Origin: CBDUQP01 sp965369385
GTDB taxonomy: Bacteria > Planctomycetota > Phycisphaerae > SM23-33
DNA: 63,885 nucleotides
Assembly (NCBI GenBank): GCA_965369385.1
Contig: CBDUQP010000003.1
Coordinates: forward strand, 1-63,885
Direction of reading: 5' to 3'
The notes below the pieces were generated by a model that searched no databases, was not told the DNA's origin, and was given only the letters and a program-made list of their open reading frames with translations. Positions 56,801-63,885 of the stretch are shown here, one piece after another. The translations under genes and the position numbers were made by a program. The stretch's first letter is position 1, and each line of letters opens with the position of its first letter.

Positions 56801-58390
56801 GTCACCATTAACTTCTATGCATCAGCCGATACCACATTGGATGTTGATACCGACATTCTTCTGACATCATATACCAACCAGCGGGTATCGCTTTCTGCAG
56901 GTGCGGTCAGAATGTACAGGGCCAGGCTCGTGGTTCCCGGCGATCTGTTGCCGGACAGCTATCACCTTATCGCTAAGGTTGATGCCGACGATGCGCTGGA
57001 AGAATCCAACGAGGACAATAACGTGGCCGTCAGCGCCGAGACAATGGATGTTGTCTGGCGGTTCGGGAACTTTGATGGTATGCGCAATGTGCGGTTGACG
57101 GTGAAGGATGCTTCTGGCAATCTCGTCAGATTCTCTTTGCGTGGCAATGGCTATGGCGAAGTGACAGGCGGCACCGATTTCAGCCGGATAGAACTTCACG
57201 GAACAACCAATCGGTCCACTCTACAGATCGCTACCCAGCGCAGGGCAGTTACAACCGTGGGTGACATTGTTGCTGATGGTTCGTTGCGAGGCATTATCGG
57301 GCGCTATGCGAATTTGGGCGGTGATGTCTCTATCGCCGGATCACTGTCACTCCTGATGATGGGCAACGTCACCGATGGAGCTGGCGGGACACACTCGATA
57401 GACATAAACACTGCCGGTGGGGGCGCTGGCAGCCAGGTCATGATTCGTCTTGGCGAGGTCGAAGATACGAGTATTGACACAAATGGTGCCGATATTCGGG
57501 CACTCTATGTGACCAACTGGCTAGATACTGATGGCCAGGCAGATGTGATTGATGCCAATTCGATAAGGACGATGAGGGTATTGGGCAATCGCAGGACTGG
57601 CGTCGCAGGCGATTTCGGCGGTGAAATCACTCTCAGCGGTGCCAGCCGTCGCGGCCGTGCCTTCGGTTCCATGATAGTCGCAGGTACGGTTTTTGATGGG
57701 AGCATAACGGCCGTGGCTGGCGGCGTTGGAACTGTCCGTGTAGGGGCGTGGAATGGCGGGGCGATCACAGCGAACTCGGTTCGCAGCCTTCGCACTTCTG
57801 CCGGCAGGGGCGGACTCACCACCGGGAACTTCAGTTCCGATCTCACGCTTAGTGGCACAGGGGTCACTGGAAGAGCCAAGACGCTTGGATCGGCGAAGAT
57901 CGCCGGTGATCTGACGAGTAATATATGGGATATATCCGGCAATGTGGGCAGAATATCGGTGAAGGGCACGATCGGCGGAGGCGTGGAACTTAATAGCACA
58001 ATCCGCGTTTCAGGCAATATCCAGAGCATCACCGCACAGAAAATGAGTAACGTGGACATCCTTGCTGGTGTGGGCTCTATCAATGGACAACATGCAGAGC
58101 AGCAAGCCGATTTCCTGTCTAATGCTTCCCGCATAGGGTCTCTTACGATTACCGGAGACGGCACGGACAATCCGGCATTTACCAATAGCACCGTTTCAGC
58201 GTGGAAGCTCGGAAAGGTGAGACTGACGAACGTCGATTCCGCTGACAGCGGTATGTTTGTTCGTTCGGGTCTGTCTGGAGGCGGAATTGGCCGGCTGAAT
58301 TATCTCGACACAGTTGCCGGTCGTAGCTTTTCTGCACGCACGATAGATGACATGGCAGACGAACTGAGCGGATTCATTAACATCTTGTAA
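53816..58390 (+). CDS. LEPR-XLL subtilisin-like serine protease (S8) with CARDB and C-terminal repeat domains
   Basis: A protein of 1524 residues (GGAGG upstream). After the motif LEPLEPRLYMSAD near residue 30 comes a propeptide-like part and an S8 catalytic domain: Asp183 in IDTGIDYNH, His238 in HGTHVAG and Ser404 in GTSMATPHV. Then follow an SbsA/Big-like Ig domain (about 470-590), a PPC domain (about 600-740), a NIDO-like domain with SFGQGNTDYRNTDLL (about 750-950), a CARDB domain (about 960-1080) and a C-terminal repeat module (about 1080-1524) homologous to the end of the protein at 2265. Probably a cell-surface protease. Three membrane-fusion genes follow. Confidence 0.92.
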   Translation: MFGRTEGFSRHYGDEDIAHGPAVLEPLEPRLYMSADSLPQTVDIEWAGYTTQAVANEWVVRFNATDVKISDIESQLSASGFIDAELTSLGGGFGVLSSEIAALDQLQAWVDTVDEVVYIEPNFVHSMGDVQVDAINPSDPSFSTLWGLNNTGQLGGTVDADIDAPEAWDITTGSSDVVIAIIDTGIDYNHIDLSANIWTNPGEIAGDGIDNDGNGFVDDVHGWDFANDDGNPLDDHGHGTHVAGTIGAVGGNATGVTGVNWNVKMMAMKFLDGGGSGSTADAIYSINYITMMKRDYGINIVAANNSWGGGGYSNALYQAVEQANDAGILFIAAAGNEGTNNEVTPHYPSSLTNDNVISVASTTRTDSLSGFSCYGVTSVDLAAPGSYIYSTTPGNNYATYSGTSMATPHVTGVVGLLAAYNPNATAAEIKAAILAGVDEIVSLAGKTLTGGRLNAFKALQALGAGGGGEDVTPPSVLSVTPSGTTVQADMISVNFSEQLDADSLEGSNFLLRSSGADGVFDTGDDDIITIETDDISNPSGNWISLQLDGELDAGEYRLTLLGTGINPLSDVAGNTLADGSDVIRTFTVLDLADDTEQNDTLATAMATGLGGIGQVQFAGWIGNGAYGTKDVDMYEFTAASDMLLTVDLDTASDGSTLTGGVRVFNASGNELVFSIDRDSDAACLVFEIDEAGTYTVGVSGHDNLDYAATSNDSGQAGSTGLYGLTMSLAANDITDDPTTSPDGGGYYARVTGFVFEDISGVGNSALRPTSDDVSYGITSGQLSGFNFEFYGQDVTSLYVSSNGLLSFGQGNTDYRNTDLLASPSQAVLAAFWDDLVVGGNDDSEILWDIRGSGDDQRLIVQWNDLRHYGSANGQDITFQAVMYESDNSIRFNYLDLQVDDITHTEARSATIGIKDAGAQGASRLLLSYNQASSPFVGSGTSTLIVQGEVPEPTPQYADLTCDIVYDTITQTVVPGQRGVAYVTIANVGQVATKTRVTINFYASADTTLDVDTDILLTSYTNQRVSLSAGAVRMYRARLVVPGDLLPDSYHLIAKVDADDALEESNEDNNVAVSAETMDVVWRFGNFDGMRNVRLTVKDASGNLVRFSLRGNGYGEVTGGTDFSRIELHGTTNRSTLQIATQRRAVTTVGDIVADGSLRGIIGRYANLGGDVSIAGSLSLLMMGNVTDGAGGTHSIDINTAGGGAGSQVMIRLGEVEDTSIDTNGADIRALYVTNWLDTDGQADVIDANSIRTMRVLGNRRTGVAGDFGGEITLSGASRRGRAFGSMIVAGTVFDGSITAVAGGVGTVRVGAWNGGAITANSVRSLRTSAGRGGLTTGNFSSDLTLSGTGVTGRAKTLGSAKIAGDLTSNIWDISGNVGRISVKGTIGGGVELNSTIRVSGNIQSITAQKMSNVDILAGVGSINGQHAEQQADFLSNASRIGSLTITGDGTDNPAFTNSTVSAWKLGKVRLTNVDSADSGMFVRSGLSGGGIGRLNYLDTVAGRSFSARTIDDMADELSGFINIL

Positions 58391-58447
58391 GAAGAACAGT
58401 CCCCAAAGCTACAGTATTTTGGGGTAATTGTATGCATCTGAACAAAG

Positions 58448-58470
58448 GGTCGGCATACTGCCGGCCTTTT
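58448..58470 (+). terminator. Terminator of the subtilase gene
   Basis: GGTCGGCA (58448-58455), loop TAC, TGCCGGCC (58459-58466), then TTTT. Confidence 0.8.
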
Positions 58471-58654
58471 GCTTTGCGCCAAAAGTCTTGCATTTGCAAA
58501 GTATTTAGGGTATCTGATCATATCTGCAGTCTTGTCGAATCAGTGGGTGTTGAAGTAGTTAGCATTCCATTGTCGGATGCCGCCGGAGTGTTTTTAGATG
58601 GTCTGGCGATCCGACAGGCTACCAGGGCAAGCTTGTGACCAACAGGAGCTCAGT

Positions 58655-59644
58655 ATGATGAAGATTTCGCGTTTGGGGATATGTGCCGCAATTTGCTGCG
58701 TGGGGTTTATGACGGTCAGTTCATACGGTGCCAGTCCCATCAAGACTTACACAAAGCCTTGTGTCGATATAGTCCTTTCGTTCGTTCGCTTGGGGAAGAT
58801 TGCCAAGATCGCGGTGAAAGATGGCGATATCGTCATGCCGGGCCAGTTGCTTGTCCAGCTTGACGATTCGGCGGAAAAGGCGGCCGTTGACCGTTTGGCG
58901 GCCAAGGCGAACCAGGATCTTCCGATCCAGGAAGGCAAGGCCAAGCTCGATCAGGCAAAGCTGGACCTCAAGAAGCGTGTGAAACACCCGAATGGGGTGT
59001 CAGCAATGGAAGTGGAGCATGCCAGGCTGACGGTGGTACTATCCGAGATTGCCTTGGCTGTTGCCAGATTCGAGGATGGCCAGAACGCCAGAACGCTCAA
59101 GGAAGCCAAGGTTCAGTTGGATCTTATGAAGATCAAGTGTCCCACGAGCAAATATGGGAGCAAGGGCTCCGGTTTCCGCGTGGAGCAGGTAATACGCAAG
59201 GTGGGTGAGTCGGTGGACCGGCTTGATGAGGTAGTCAGGATAGTGAAGCTCGATCCGCTGTGGTTGGACGTGGACGTGCCCATGGAAGACTTTCTCGAGC
59301 TCGGCCTGACCGAAGGCAGCAAGGCACGGGTTACTTTTTGCGGTGCCGACAAGCCTGTGGAAGGCAAGGTGTTCTTCGTTGCGGGCGTTGGAGATTACGC
59401 CAGTGGTACTCGTCGCGTGCGAGTGGAGTTGCCCAACCCCATGGGCCGGCCCTCCGGTGAAGATGCGACTGTTGTACTTGTTCCCTCGAAATCGTCCAAG
59501 ATATCGCCCAAGCCGGCACCAAAGGTCAAGGTCCCAGCACCGACGGCGACAACAATGCCCAGGAGCGAGTCGTCCGGGAAGGCTTTGCCTGTCGTGATCA
59601 AGCCCTCCAAGTCGGCAGACATGAAAACTGTGATTAAGAAGTAA
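58655..59644 (+). CDS. HlyD-type periplasmic adaptor (membrane fusion protein)
   Basis: A protein of 329 residues from ATG 58655 (AGGAG six bases away). A signal peptide of about 25 residues leads into a lipoyl/barrel-sandwich half (LGKIAKIAVKDGDIVMPGQL), a helical hairpin (about 70-150) and a beta-barrel part (VGESVDRLDEVVRIVKLDPLW). The end is a Lys/Pro/Ser-rich tail. Adaptors of this kind link an inner-membrane pump to an outer-membrane channel. No RND or ABC pump follows; instead come a GAF-HlyD fusion and an M50 protease. Confidence 0.8.
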   Translation: MMKISRLGICAAICCVGFMTVSSYGASPIKTYTKPCVDIVLSFVRLGKIAKIAVKDGDIVMPGQLLVQLDDSAEKAAVDRLAAKANQDLPIQEGKAKLDQAKLDLKKRVKHPNGVSAMEVEHARLTVVLSEIALAVARFEDGQNARTLKEAKVQLDLMKIKCPTSKYGSKGSGFRVEQVIRKVGESVDRLDEVVRIVKLDPLWLDVDVPMEDFLELGLTEGSKARVTFCGADKPVEGKVFFVAGVGDYASGTRRVRVELPNPMGRPSGEDATVVLVPSKSSKISPKPAPKVKVPAPTATTMPRSESSGKALPVVIKPSKSADMKTVIKK

Positions 59645-59697
59645 TCGTATCGGATAATCCTCTCGGATTGTCTGAGACGATCAATAACGAGTGTTTT

Positions 59698-59726
59698 GCC
59701 GGGCGAACTGATTGGCCGGCGTTTTT
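59698..59726 (+). terminator. Possible terminator after the adaptor gene
   Basis: GCCGG (59698-59702) pairs with CCGGC (59716-59720), then a T5 run at 59722-59726. The stem is only five pairs. Confidence 0.5.
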
Positions 59727-59827
59727 CGTAAGTCCTTGCCGTCGCCCGAGATAACTCTGGACGGTCGGCAGTTTACCACCGGTCAATACGACTGGTACAA
59801 AGAACCAGATACCTGGAGATACTTCAT

Positions 59828-61711
59828 ATGTCGCAAGAGAGCGACTCTGTTTCCAAAGTACAGGGCGATCAAGTGCCCAGCATGAATGCACTGTTCGACG
59901 CCATGCGGGATTTCGATGGTGCTCCGGAAGAGTTCCTGTCTGGCCTCGTGCAATTGCAGGTGCAGGCTGTCAATGGCAAGGGCGGCGCGATCCTTAGGAT
60001 TCCACCTGACGGCACGGTAGAAGCGGTGGCAGTTTACCCGCCATTTCCCGAAAATTCTACCGCGCCGGTCTGGCTAGCCCAGGGTGCGGAACTGGCTGGT
60101 GAAGCCCTTAAACAGGGTGCGATACTCGTCAGGGATATGCACGGAACCGAGGATTTGTACGGACAAGGGCCTCGTGAGCATGTTGTCATGGTACCACTCA
60201 GTGGTGGGCGTGGCAGCATGGGCGTGGCTGTGTTTCTTCTCGGAGCCACCGGGCAGGCAGTTCTCGAAAGACAGGTAGAACGCCTGGAGCTTACGATTTC
60301 GCTGATGTATCTGCACGAGCTGCGACTTGTGCTGGAGCATCGCCAGCTTGATCTTGCCAGGATGCGGGTATCCATGGATACGCTGTCTGCCGTTAATGCA
60401 CACTCCCGATTCACAGGGGCAGCCATGTCCATCTGCAGCGAGATGGCAGCGAGATGGCAGTGCGAGCGAGTGAGCTTCGGCGTGATGGAAGGCCGGTATG
60501 TGAAGCTCAAGGCCATGAGCAATACCGAAAAATTCAGCCGCAAGATGAAACTGGTTCAGGACATCGAAGCTGCCATGGAGGAGTGCCTCGACCAGGATAT
60601 AGAGATTGTCTCTCCGGCAAGTCCCGAGGCTACTTATGTGTCTCGTGCAAATACGGAATTGGCTCGCAAACACGGGCCTTCTGCGGTCGTTAGCATCCCC
60701 CTGCGACGTGACGGCAAGCCGGTTGGCGTTGTGCTGGCAGAGCGTCCGCAAGATCAGCCGCTGGAGCTTGGGCAGATCGAAGCGATGCGACTTTCCTGCG
60801 AACTATGCACTGCGAGATTGCTGGACCTGCACGATACAGATCGCTGGTTCGGTGCCAGGGCTGCCAGCAGTGTAAAGAATGGGCTTTCTACGTTCATGGG
60901 GCCCAAGCACACATGGGCAAAGCTTACTGCCATTGTCGTGTTCCTGATCATTGTTTTCCTCGTCTTCTTCAAGGGTACGTACAGCGCCGAAGGTGAGATG
61001 ACGATCAACGCCGACAAGGAACAGCAGATTACCGCTCCGTTCGAGGGTATTCTGGAGTCGGTGAATGTTAAAGTTGGTGATCCGGTAGTCGCGGGGAAGA
61101 CAGTGCTGTTCGTGTTCGATACAGAGGAAATGAATGGTCGGCTCTTCGAGGCAAAGACGGCACACAGCAGCGCCCTGAAAGAAGCCAAGTATGCCAGGGG
61201 CAAGAACGAGATCGCCGAAGCGGTAACCAAGGAATTGGAAGCCGAAAAGATAATGGCGTCAATACGTCTGCTGGAAAGTCAGATATCGCGAGCATCCGTC
61301 AAGTCGGTAATTGACGGAACGGTCGCAAGCGGTAACCTGGAGCCTCACCTCGGCAGGCGATTTGGCATGGGTGAAGCCATCATGAGCGTGGCAAGGATGG
61401 ACACCGTTCATGCGGAGGTGCTCATAGATGAAGATCAGATTGCGGATATCGAGCTCGGTCAGAAAGGTGAGCTGGCAACGCACGCCAGCCCTGGCGAACA
61501 CATGGCGTTTGTTGTGGAACGAATCGATCCGGTCGCCGAGGTCGCCGAGAATCGCAATGTCTTCAGGGTACGCCTGAGGTTCAAGGATGCCGACACACGA
61601 CTCAAACTCAACATGAGCGGCATCGCAAAGATTCATGTCGGCAAACGCCTGTATGCCTACATTTGGAGCCGCAAGCTGGTTAACTGGTTGCGGATGAAAC
61701 TGTGGATGTAG
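59828..61711 (+). CDS. GAF-domain sensor fused to a membrane-anchored HlyD adaptor
   Basis: A protein of 627 residues. Residues about 15-345 make two GAF-like domains (for example SFGVMEGRYVKLKAM and VSIPLRRDGKPVGVVLAERP in the second). One membrane segment at about 364-382 (LTAIVVFLIIVFLVFF) separates them from a periplasmic HlyD-like part: QQITAPFEGILESVNVKVGD, a helical hairpin, SVIDGTVASGNLEPHLGRRF and a beta-barrel with DEDQIADIELGQ. So a cytoplasmic small-molecule-binding module is joined in one chain to an envelope adaptor. It is followed by the PqqD-M50-HlyD gene, whose own adaptor could pair with it. Confidence 0.82.
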   Translation: MSQESDSVSKVQGDQVPSMNALFDAMRDFDGAPEEFLSGLVQLQVQAVNGKGGAILRIPPDGTVEAVAVYPPFPENSTAPVWLAQGAELAGEALKQGAILVRDMHGTEDLYGQGPREHVVMVPLSGGRGSMGVAVFLLGATGQAVLERQVERLELTISLMYLHELRLVLEHRQLDLARMRVSMDTLSAVNAHSRFTGAAMSICSEMAARWQCERVSFGVMEGRYVKLKAMSNTEKFSRKMKLVQDIEAAMEECLDQDIEIVSPASPEATYVSRANTELARKHGPSAVVSIPLRRDGKPVGVVLAERPQDQPLELGQIEAMRLSCELCTARLLDLHDTDRWFGARAASSVKNGLSTFMGPKHTWAKLTAIVVFLIIVFLVFFKGTYSAEGEMTINADKEQQITAPFEGILESVNVKVGDPVVAGKTVLFVFDTEEMNGRLFEAKTAHSSALKEAKYARGKNEIAEAVTKELEAEKIMASIRLLESQISRASVKSVIDGTVASGNLEPHLGRRFGMGEAIMSVARMDTVHAEVLIDEDQIADIELGQKGELATHASPGEHMAFVVERIDPVAEVAENRNVFRVRLRFKDADTRLKLNMSGIAKIHVGKRLYAYIWSRKLVNWLRMKLWM

Positions 61712-61752
61712 TGATTGCGGGGCCCGAGGCGTATTGTCATCCTTGAGGATGT

Positions 61753-61773
61753 GGGCTGGCGTCAGCCCGTTTT
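61753..61773 (+). terminator. Possible terminator upstream of the M50 gene
   Basis: GGGCTG (61753-61758), loop GCGT, CAGCCC (61763-61768), then GTTTTG. Confidence 0.55.
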
Positions 61774-61812
61774 GAGTGTTTCTTACTGTCCAATCATAAT
61801 TAGAGAATCAAA

Positions 61813-63885
61813 TTGGCGATAGAGCGTCCGACATTCAGTGAATCGTGGTACCGAGTGGCCGACATGTCTCCGCGGCTTCGCTCTGCAGTGCAGGTGTTTC
61901 GTCAGCACTTTCGCGGGCGGATGTGGCACGTGTTACAGGATCCGGGAAGCAACCAGTTTCACCGGTTGTCCGGACCGGCGTACCACTTCATTGCCCTGCT
62001 TGACGGCAGACGCAAGGTGGCGGAAGTATGGGATATCTGCAACGAGGATCTTGGCGATGACGCCCCGACACAAGGCGAGGTAATCCGTCTGCTGGGGCAG
62101 TTGTATTCGTCAAATCTGTTGACTGCGGAAATAAGCCCCGATACGCAGGGTCTGTTCAGCCGCTATAAAAAGAGAGTCAGCCGGGAGGTAAAAGGCTACC
62201 TGACCAACCTGCTGTTCATTCGCGTGCCGATTTTCGATCCTGATCACTTGTTGGATGCTTGGGTGAAGGTGTTTGGGCTGCTGTTCTCTAAGGTCGGCTT
62301 GATCTGCTGGTTGGCATTGTTGTGTGTGGGTGGCTATTTTGCCCTGATCAACTGGCAGGAGTTGGGCGCCCAGAGCATGAACATCCTCAATCCTGATCAC
62401 TTGTGGATGCTGGGCTTGAGTTTCATTGCGATTAAGGCGGTTCACGAATTCGGGCACGCTTTTGCGTGTAAGAAGTTCGGTCAGTATGGTGGCGGGGGAG
62501 AAGTTCACGTAATGGGCATCATGTTCCTGGTGTTCATGCCCTTGCCATATGTTGATGCCACAAGCGCAACGGCGTTCCGCAGCAAGTGGCATAGGGTAAT
62601 CGTCGGTGCGGGCGGTATGTTCAGCGAACTGGCGGTCGCGGCGATAGCAGCAATCGTGTGGGGTTCCGTGGGCGACGGTACGGTGCGGGTTATTGCCTAT
62701 AACTTCATGTTCATTGCCAGTGTGATGACGTTGTTGTTCAACGCCAACCCACTGTTACGATATGATGGTTACTTCATTCTTGCCGACATCCTTGAGATTC
62801 CGAACCTGTCTCAGCGTGCGAAGCAATACCTCCAGTTTCTCGTCAAGAAGTACGTTTGGTCTGTGAGGAATCTGCAAAACCCGGCCCACACCAACGGCGA
62901 GCGGTTCTGGTTTGTTATTTACGGTATTGCATCTTCGATCTACCGCGTATTCATTCTGGTGATGATCCTGCTGTTCCTGAGTAACAGGCTACCGGAACAG
63001 TTGAAGGTGCTCGCGGTGGGAATGGGCTTTATCTCCGGTGCGATCTGGTTGTGCATGCCGATCGGAAAGCTCATTCGCTATCTTGCCACAAACAACGAGT
63101 TGGCCCGAACCCGAGGCCGCGCGGTGGCTACGGTCGTGGGGTTGGTAGTCGCTATTGTGGTGCTTGTTGGTTTTGTGAAGTTTCCTGACAGGTTCCGCGC
63201 AGAAGGTGTTGTCGAGCCTGTAGACTTTGCCATTATCTATGCGAATACCGATGGCTATGTGGGCAACTACCTGCCTTCGGGCACGAAGGTGTTTCCGGAT
63301 GGACCGCCGATCCTGAACGATCCTGCGAAGTATGCAAGTAAGCAGGCCATGTGGGAGAAGCTCAACAGCAGGTTGGCTGCGGAACACACATCACTTGTGG
63401 CACAGATTAAGCAGGTAGAGGTTCAATGGCGGATGGCGGTAGGGAAGGCGCAGGCTGCCGGCGCGCAGGTTCTTGCCCGGCGGCTGGAGGACTTGAGAAA
63501 AAGCGAGGTCCGCGTCCGATCCGATCTGGAGGGTCTGACGATATTCGCCGGGTTCAAGGGAACATGGGATTGCCCCAAGGCCAACAGGTTACCGGGGCAT
63601 TACGCCAAGAAGGGCGACGAGATCGGTAAGCTTGTATCGCTCGACAAAATCATGATCCGGGTCGTCGCCAAGCAGGAGGCGGTCATCGCGTTGAGGAGCC
63701 TGCGGGATAGCAATTGGGTTGTACCAATTGAGATTCGCGTGAAGGGCAGACCAGATCCCGCGTTTGGCGGAAAGGTAACGAAGATATTCCCCGCAGGCAG
63801 CACCCGGTTGCCGTCGGGGGCGCTGGGGTATGCAGCCGGTGGTAGGGTGGCAGTAAAGACGGCGGCCACGAAGGGGACTACGGCG
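61813..63885 (+). CDS. PqqD-M50 site-2-protease-HlyD fusion protein, 5' part
   Basis: The frame is open from TTG 61813 (in-frame stop at 61801) to the window end, 691 codons, so the gene continues beyond. The opening IERPTFSESWYRVAD supports this start. Residues about 40-110 look like a PqqD-type winged-helix peptide-recognition domain (AYHFIALLDGRRKVAEVW). The M50 metalloprotease part has HEFGH at 211-215 and NPLLRYDGYF with Asp318, plus several membrane helices. From about 460 a periplasmic HlyD-like part with a coiled hairpin follows. Site-2 proteases cut within or near membranes; here the target may be a peptide or envelope protein. The first codon choice is the main doubt. Confidence 0.85.
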   Translation, partial: MAIERPTFSESWYRVADMSPRLRSAVQVFRQHFRGRMWHVLQDPGSNQFHRLSGPAYHFIALLDGRRKVAEVWDICNEDLGDDAPTQGEVIRLLGQLYSSNLLTAEISPDTQGLFSRYKKRVSREVKGYLTNLLFIRVPIFDPDHLLDAWVKVFGLLFSKVGLICWLALLCVGGYFALINWQELGAQSMNILNPDHLWMLGLSFIAIKAVHEFGHAFACKKFGQYGGGGEVHVMGIMFLVFMPLPYVDATSATAFRSKWHRVIVGAGGMFSELAVAAIAAIVWGSVGDGTVRVIAYNFMFIASVMTLLFNANPLLRYDGYFILADILEIPNLSQRAKQYLQFLVKKYVWSVRNLQNPAHTNGERFWFVIYGIASSIYRVFILVMILLFLSNRLPEQLKVLAVGMGFISGAIWLCMPIGKLIRYLATNNELARTRGRAVATVVGLVVAIVVLVGFVKFPDRFRAEGVVEPVDFAIIYANTDGYVGNYLPSGTKVFPDGPPILNDPAKYASKQAMWEKLNSRLAAEHTSLVAQIKQVEVQWRMAVGKAQAAGAQVLARRLEDLRKSEVRVRSDLEGLTIFAGFKGTWDCPKANRLPGHYAKKGDEIGKLVSLDKIMIRVVAKQEAVIALRSLRDSNWVVPIEIRVKGRPDPAFGGKVTKIFPAGSTRLPSGALGYAAGGRVAVKTAATKGTTA

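Overview
The window looks like chromosomal DNA from a planctomycete, probably of the Phycisphaerae type. Three very large secreted proteins carry the N-terminal LEPR-XLL sorting motif. There is a DUF1559 pseudopilin with the H-X9-DG signature, a secretin with a long basic tail, and a PqqD-M50-HlyD membrane protein beside a GAF-HlyD fusion. All of these are known mainly from Planctomycetota. This placement rests on family knowledge, not on a marker-gene tree.

Layout. 1-1961: the end of a type II/IV-pilus-like secretin and a membrane protein. 2265-9143: a 2292-residue LEPR-XLL surface protein with SdrD-B, cadherin-like, Calx-beta, PKD and anchor-like domains. 9213-12540: a frameshifted enolase-superfamily gene, a MITE-like repeat, then a GNAT acyltransferase and an N-succinylamino acid racemase/OSBS-type enolase that probably form a D-to-L amino-acid conversion pair. 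12933-14375: a GH28-like beta-helix enzyme. 15011-18933: a four-gene ECF sigma factor operon. 19077-22069: a zinc-ribbon membrane protein, then arsR-arsP-thioredoxin with a promoter whose -10 region overlaps a palindrome. 22204-24723: a DUF1559 pilin with a LacI-like site upstream, a region of dense hairpins that may encode a structured RNA, tRNA-Lys(CTT), and a small membrane protein. 24983-29723: central metabolism (gap, pgk, rpe, a histidine-phosphatase homologue that has lost its catalytic residues, accD). 29984-30979: a membrane-anchored sugar-binding protein. 31105-39767, all on the minus strand: RNase E/G, a radical-SAM-linked protein, a PTS phosphorelay (EI, HPr, EIIA) with no transporter, a ribosome hibernation factor, a DUF502 protein and a cyclophilin. 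40067-53020: one gene for a 4317-residue surface protein. 53816-63885: a LEPR-XLL subtilase followed by three membrane-fusion/protease genes; the last runs off the window.

How the parts fit. The most distinctive theme is the set of LEPR-XLL proteins. Two of them (2265-9143 and 53816-58390) end in a clearly homologous repeat module, and the giant protein carries a more distant version. Directly after the subtilase lie an HlyD-type adaptor, a GAF-TM-HlyD fusion and a PqqD-M50-HlyD protease. I infer that these form an envelope machine that could export or process LEPR-XLL proteins; the sequence alone does not prove this. No CRISPR array, insertion-sequence transposase, phage gene or rRNA was seen.
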